Assembly: GCA_964428205.1 (NCBI GenBank)
Contig: CAYRXE010000040.1
Coordinates: forward strand, 1 to 8,808
Length of the DNA: 8,808 bases
Direction: 5' to 3'
Source: CAYRXE01 sp964428205
Lineage (GTDB): Bacteria > Patescibacteriota > Gracilibacteria > Peribacterales > Peribacteraceae
The first letter of the stretch is position 1; each line of letters starts with the position of its first letter. Below are positions 5,803 through 8,808 of the stretch, piece by piece. The translations under genes and the position numbers were made by a program. The notes beneath the pieces were generated by a model that had not been told where the DNA came from, searched no databases, and was given only the letters and a program-made list of their open reading frames with translations.

Positions 5803-6834
5803 ATGCCAAAAAGCGCCATAACAGGCTTTGGCCGGTATTTGCCGGTCTCCCGGATCACGGTGGAAGACATTGCCCTGCACTGGGGTCAGGACCCTGCACA
5901 CATTCGCTCAAGCCTCGGCTTGAAGGAGAAGACCGTGCCTGGTCGCGGAGAGGACACATTCACGATGGCATTTGAAGCTGCTCGTCAGGCTATCGACATG
6001 GCGAAGATTGAATCGAGTGAGATCTCTGCAATTTTTGTGGGATCCGAAAGTCATCCGTACGCGGTAAAGCCGACGAGTTCTATGTTGGCATCTGCCCTGG
6101 AGTTACATCCGTTCTGCCACGCTGCAGACTTGGAGTTCGCCTGCAAAGCAGGAACAGCAGGAGTGCAGATCGTGGATGCATTCGTACGCAGCGGACAAGT
6201 ACGCAATGGTCTCGCCATTGGAAGTGACACCGCTCAAGCAAAACCTGGTGATGCTCTCGAGTACACCGCTGCCGCTGGTGCTGCTGCCTTTGTGATTGGT
6301 ACTGAGAAGGCGAGGAATGCGATTTGCAGGATTGATGCGACGCTTTCGTTTACCACGGACACACCGGATTTTTGGCGTCCGAACAACGAAAAGTTCCCAC
6401 ACCATGCAGGACGTTTTACAGGTGAACCTGCGTACTTTAAGCACGTCAAAGAAGCACTCACAGGACTCTTGGAGACACAGAAAATGAGGATTGAAGAAGT
6501 CGATCACGTGGTGCTGCATATGCCCAACGCCAAGTTCCCATCGACGATGGCAAAGAAGCTAGGAATCACCAAAGAGCAGATGGAGCTTGGATTCATCGTG
6601 CCGCACATTGGCAACACGTACAGCGCCTGCTCCCCTCTTGGACTCACGTTTGTGCTCGAAGAAGCAAAGAAGGGCGAGACGATTCTCTTGGTGTCGTATG
6701 GATCCGGAAGTGGATCTGACGCTTTCCTCATGACCATGCTCAAAGACGGTGTCGCACTTACTCCCGATGAGCGTCCTCTGGAGTACGTGAACTATGCCGA
6801 GTACATGGAACGTTGCAATCTCATTCACGCCTGA
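5803..6834 (+). CDS. mvaS: HMG-CoA synthase, archaeal type
   Basis: This 343-residue thiolase-fold enzyme condenses acetyl-CoA with acetoacetyl-CoA to HMG-CoA. Long stretches match archaeal enzymes: VGSESHPYAVKPTS (79-92, catalytic Glu E82), DLEFACKAGTAG (109-120, acylated Cys C114), PGDALEYTAAAG (148-159), SFTTDTPDFWR (182-192), GRFTGEPAYFKHV (203-215) and HMPNAKFP (239-246, catalytic His H239, usually HQPNGKFP). The C-terminus EYVNYAEYM also resembles the archaeal tail. Bacterial MvaS of Gram-positive cocci and eukaryotic enzymes are longer and lack these blocks. I start at ATG 5803, not the in-frame ATG at 5746, because the earlier start would add 19 residues lying inside the reductase gene and unrelated to the family. 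It overlaps the thiolase start as TGATG, fitting co-translation of partner subunits. Confidence 0.93.
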   Translation: MPKSAITGFGRYLPVSRITVEDIALHWGQDPAHIRSSLGLKEKTVPGRGEDTFTMAFEAARQAIDMAKIESSEISAIFVGSESHPYAVKPTSSMLASALELHPFCHAADLEFACKAGTAGVQIVDAFVRSGQVRNGLAIGSDTAQAKPGDALEYTAAAGAAAFVIGTEKARNAICRIDATLSFTTDTPDFWRPNNEKFPHHAGRFTGEPAYFKHVKEALTGLLETQKMRIEEVDHVVLHMPNAKFPSTMAKKLGITKEQMELGFIVPHIGNTYSACSPLGLTFVLEEAKKGETILLVSYGSGSGSDAFLMTMLKDGVALTPDERPLEYVNYAEYMERCNLIHA

Positions 6835-7961
6835 TGCAAAAAACGATTTCCCTCATCGGCATGGGTCAGACCAAATTTGGTGAGTGGTGGGATAAGTCAT
6901 TACTCGATCTCGCACGCGAAGCAGCAGAGCAAGCACTCGATAGTTCACCGTGTGGTGTTGAGGATATTGATCTAATTGTTGTCGGAAACATGCTGGGAGA
7001 ACTCGGGAGTGATCAGGCACATGTGGGTGCGTTGGTATCGTCGCTTTTTCCGCATCAGCCTGCGGCGTTGAGGGTGGAGTCCGCTTGCGGATCCGGCACT
7101 ATGGCCATCGCCACAGCATGCGCATTTTTGGAGAGTGGACGGGCCAAGAATGTGCTCGTGATTGGTGCGGAGAAAATGACAGACCTGAGTACCGAGCAAG
7201 TTGCCGAAGGACTCATGGGAGCTGCAGACGCCGAGGAAGATCGCCCGGCGGGTCTCACGTTCCCGGGAATTTTTGGACTCGTGGCTGCGCGCTACATGCA
7301 CGACTACAAGTTGAGCCGAGATGACTTGAGTTTGGTAAGTGCCGTGCACCACAAGAACGCTGTCGCAAATCCTTTCGCACAGTTCCGCAGTGAAGTCTCT
7401 CCCGAATCCGTGACTTCGAGTTCCATGATTGCCGATCCCCTGAGGCTCCTCGACTGCTCGCCTATCAGTGATGGCGCAGCCGCATGCGTACTCTCGACTG
7501 CACACAAGAGCGATCTCGTGTTGCGCGCTTCACAGATCGCAAGCGACAGCGTGAGCTTGGTGCATCGCAAGTCGATGACCTCGATGAATGCGACGAAGAA
7601 GGCTATGGAAAAAGCGCTCCACGAAGCAGAAATCTCTCAGGGAGACATCAAAGTGCTCGAGACGCACGACTGCTTCTCCATTGCTGCCATCATCAACCTC
7701 GAAGACCTCGGCTTTGCGAACCCAGGAGAAGGAATCGAGATCTACCGCACGCTCTGGGAAGGTGAACGTTCGCCGTTGATGGTTAACGCGAGTGGCGGAC
7801 TCAAGGGTTGCGGTCACCCGGTTGCTGCCACGGGAGTGAAACAACTACTCGATACAGGAAAACAACTTCGTGCAATGCGAGAGCGCTTCGGCATCGCGCA
7901 TAATTTCGGCGGCGTTGGTGCCAGCGCCGGTATTCATATTCTCGAAAACACTCGTGCCTGA
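6834..7961 (+). CDS. Acetoacetyl-CoA thiolase, archaeal/SCP2 type
   Basis: This 375-residue thiolase most likely condenses two acetyl-CoA to acetoacetyl-CoA for the HMG-CoA synthase encoded just upstream. Motifs: VESACGSGTMAI (81-92, nucleophile C85), HHKNAVANPFAQF (172-184), LETHDCFSIA (276-285, H279), GGLKGCGHPVAATG (321-334, H328) and HNFGG (356-360). The C-terminal CxG motif with a second catalytic Cys, normal in bacterial AtoB/PhaA, is absent, as in archaeal and SCP2-like thiolases. In archaea this type forms a complex with HMG-CoA synthase and a DUF35 protein, which passes acetoacetyl-CoA on directly. The gene order here is the same. ATG 6834 is chosen because the TGATG overlap and the family N-terminus fit; the in-frame ATG at 6813 lies inside mvaS. 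Confidence 0.9.
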   Translation: MQKTISLIGMGQTKFGEWWDKSLLDLAREAAEQALDSSPCGVEDIDLIVVGNMLGELGSDQAHVGALVSSLFPHQPAALRVESACGSGTMAIATACAFLESGRAKNVLVIGAEKMTDLSTEQVAEGLMGAADAEEDRPAGLTFPGIFGLVAARYMHDYKLSRDDLSLVSAVHHKNAVANPFAQFRSEVSPESVTSSSMIADPLRLLDCSPISDGAAACVLSTAHKSDLVLRASQIASDSVSLVHRKSMTSMNATKKAMEKALHEAEISQGDIKVLETHDCFSIAAIINLEDLGFANPGEGIEIYRTLWEGERSPLMVNASGGLKGCGHPVAATGVKQLLDTGKQLRAMRERFGIAHNFGGVGASAGIHILENTRA

Positions 7962-8808
7962 TTCTTCCCCGGTTATCCATCGCGCTCAAAAGCGTCGTGC
8001 GAAGCGACTGCAGAACGGTGTCGTGCTGTCTGTCACCACACTCGCTCATCCCCTCTCAAAGTTTGGCAATCGTCCTCGCACGATTGCGTTAATTGAACTT
8101 GCTGATGGTACGCGTGTGATGGGTGCATTGAGCAAACCTTGTGCGATTGGAGAACAAGTACGCCCTCGCATGATGCTGTCATCTGTGAACGCAGAAGGCC
8201 TTCGCACATACGACGTAAACTATGAACCGCTCACGACGAAGAAGATTCAGGAACCGGAATTCCATGGATACATCTTGGCTCTCACGGGTCCTTCCGGTGT
8301 GGGTAAATCGACCGTGAGCAGGCTCCTCGTGAATGCCTTCATGTCCTACGTTTCTCCCGTGACGATCGTGACGACTCGCAAGCGTAAGAAGGGTGATGAT
8401 GGTGAGTATCGTTATGTGTCCCCTCGTGTATTTGATGAGCTACAGAAGACAGGCGAACTCGCAGCATGGACAGACATTCCTGCAGGCGAAGAAGATCGTC
8501 GCTACGCGTACTGCAAAAAAGATCTCGAGCAGATTTGGAAGTCGGGAAAGCTCCCTGTGGTGATTACGGAGATGCATTTGCTTCAGGGACTCGAGAAAAC
8601 CTACGGACGCCGAGCGATGCTCAGCTTTGGATTGCTCCCACCCGGAAAAAGTAAGCGCGCCATGCTGAGCGCACTCCTCCATCGTCTTCGTGAACGCGGT
8701 CGTGAGACTGAAGAACAGATGGCACATCGCATTAAAAATGCAGAGAAAGATTTGGCATTCTTCACAGAGCGCAAAGACTTGTTTGATCATTTGCTCGTGA
8801 ATGAGGAC
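7954..8808 (+). CDS. DUF35-type OB-fold fused to guanylate-kinase-like P-loop domain (partial, 3' end off window)
   Basis: The frame is open for 285 residues to the window edge. After a basic start (RAQKRRAKR), residues about 20-102 match the OB-fold half of DUF35 proteins: GVVLSVTTL, RTIALIELADGTRVMG, IGEQVRP and a closing TYDVNYEP. The zinc ribbon normally in front of this fold is missing; the only Cys here is in KPCAIG. Residues about 105-285 form a guanylate-kinase-like kinase: P-loop GPSGVGKST (112-120, K118), TTRKRK (140-145), YRYVS (152-156), KSGK (196-199), a lid with RLRERGRETEE (244-254) and HRIKNAEKDL, then LLVNED like the VNDD of Gmk. Start GTG 7954 overlaps the thiolase stop by 8 bases; no upstream start would restore a zinc ribbon. 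In archaea DUF35 bridges thiolase and HMG-CoA synthase. The kinase's role is unknown: Gmk, or a kinase for another acceptor. Confidence 0.85.
   Translation, partial: MPDSSPVIHRAQKRRAKRLQNGVVLSVTTLAHPLSKFGNRPRTIALIELADGTRVMGALSKPCAIGEQVRPRMMLSSVNAEGLRTYDVNYEPLTTKKIQEPEFHGYILALTGPSGVGKSTVSRLLVNAFMSYVSPVTIVTTRKRKKGDDGEYRYVSPRVFDELQKTGELAAWTDIPAGEEDRRYAYCKKDLEQIWKSGKLPVVITEMHLLQGLEKTYGRRAMLSFGLLPPGKSKRAMLSALLHRLRERGRETEEQMAHRIKNAEKDLAFFTERKDLFDHLLVNED

Noticed and set aside
6972..7505. A 177-residue open frame on the - strand inside the thiolase gene, and similar antisense frames (for example 3027-3530, 4626-5279)
   Set aside because: They lie opposite well-identified genes, have Cys/His/Arg-rich compositions with no family motif, and no ribosome binding site or promoter supports them.
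7861..7953. A longer N-terminus of the OB-fold/kinase fusion that could supply the DUF35 zinc ribbon
   Set aside because: The frame is open upstream, but it lies inside the thiolase gene and contains no pair of CxxC motifs.

Overview
The window is bacterial DNA of roughly balanced base composition. It carries one long isoprenoid (mevalonate) operon on the + strand, preceded by a divergent DNA-repair gene and a partial tRNA on the - strand. The standard genetic code applies: genes end at TAA, TAG and TGA, and TGA stops are tightly overlapped by the next start, so TGA is not read as glycine. A mevalonate route with an archaeal-type HMG-CoA synthase/thiolase/DUF35 block in a bacterium, with short intergenic spaces and few Shine-Dalgarno sites, suggests a candidate-phyla (CPR) bacterium, perhaps of the Peregrinibacteria/Peribacteria type. 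That placement is an inference from gene content, not a phylogeny.

Left end (1-852): the 5' two thirds of tRNA-Gly(UCC) on the - strand, cut by the window edge, with an excellent extended -10 promoter. Then an AlkD-like DNA glycosylase gene on the - strand. A 40-base divergent promoter region carries overlapping -10 boxes for both directions. Next (853-2169) comes an NRAMP-related metal ion transporter on the + strand.

Isoprenoid operon (2197 to the right edge): idi (5' part only), an assembly gap written as 100 N, uppS (3' part only), mevalonate kinase, (di)phosphomevalonate decarboxylase, class I HMG-CoA reductase, archaeal-type HMG-CoA synthase, SCP2/archaeal-type acetoacetyl-CoA thiolase, and a protein that joins a DUF35-type OB-fold to a guanylate-kinase-like P-loop domain and runs off the window. 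The open frame spanning the N run reads as one protein but is a false join of two different genes. Together the products take acetyl-CoA to acetoacetyl-CoA, HMG-CoA, mevalonate, phosphorylated mevalonate, IPP and DMAPP. UppS uses IPP to make the C55 cell-wall lipid carrier.

The main open question is the second phosphorylation. A classical pathway needs mevalonate kinase, phosphomevalonate kinase and the decarboxylase, but only one GHMP kinase plus the decarboxylase are visible. Three explanations deserve testing. The kinase may lie in the assembly gap or elsewhere. The decarboxylase may act on the monophosphate, with an isopentenyl phosphate kinase elsewhere. Or the odd OB-fold/guanylate-kinase-like fusion, whose guanine-recognition residues appear lost while its phosphate-binding residues remain, may phosphorylate a different acceptor such as phosphomevalonate. 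The last is speculative but is the most novel feature here.

A second general signal is that five protein genes have a TAnnnT -10-like box 6-9 bases before the start codon and no usable Shine-Dalgarno, which suggests leaderless transcripts made from several promoters inside the operon.
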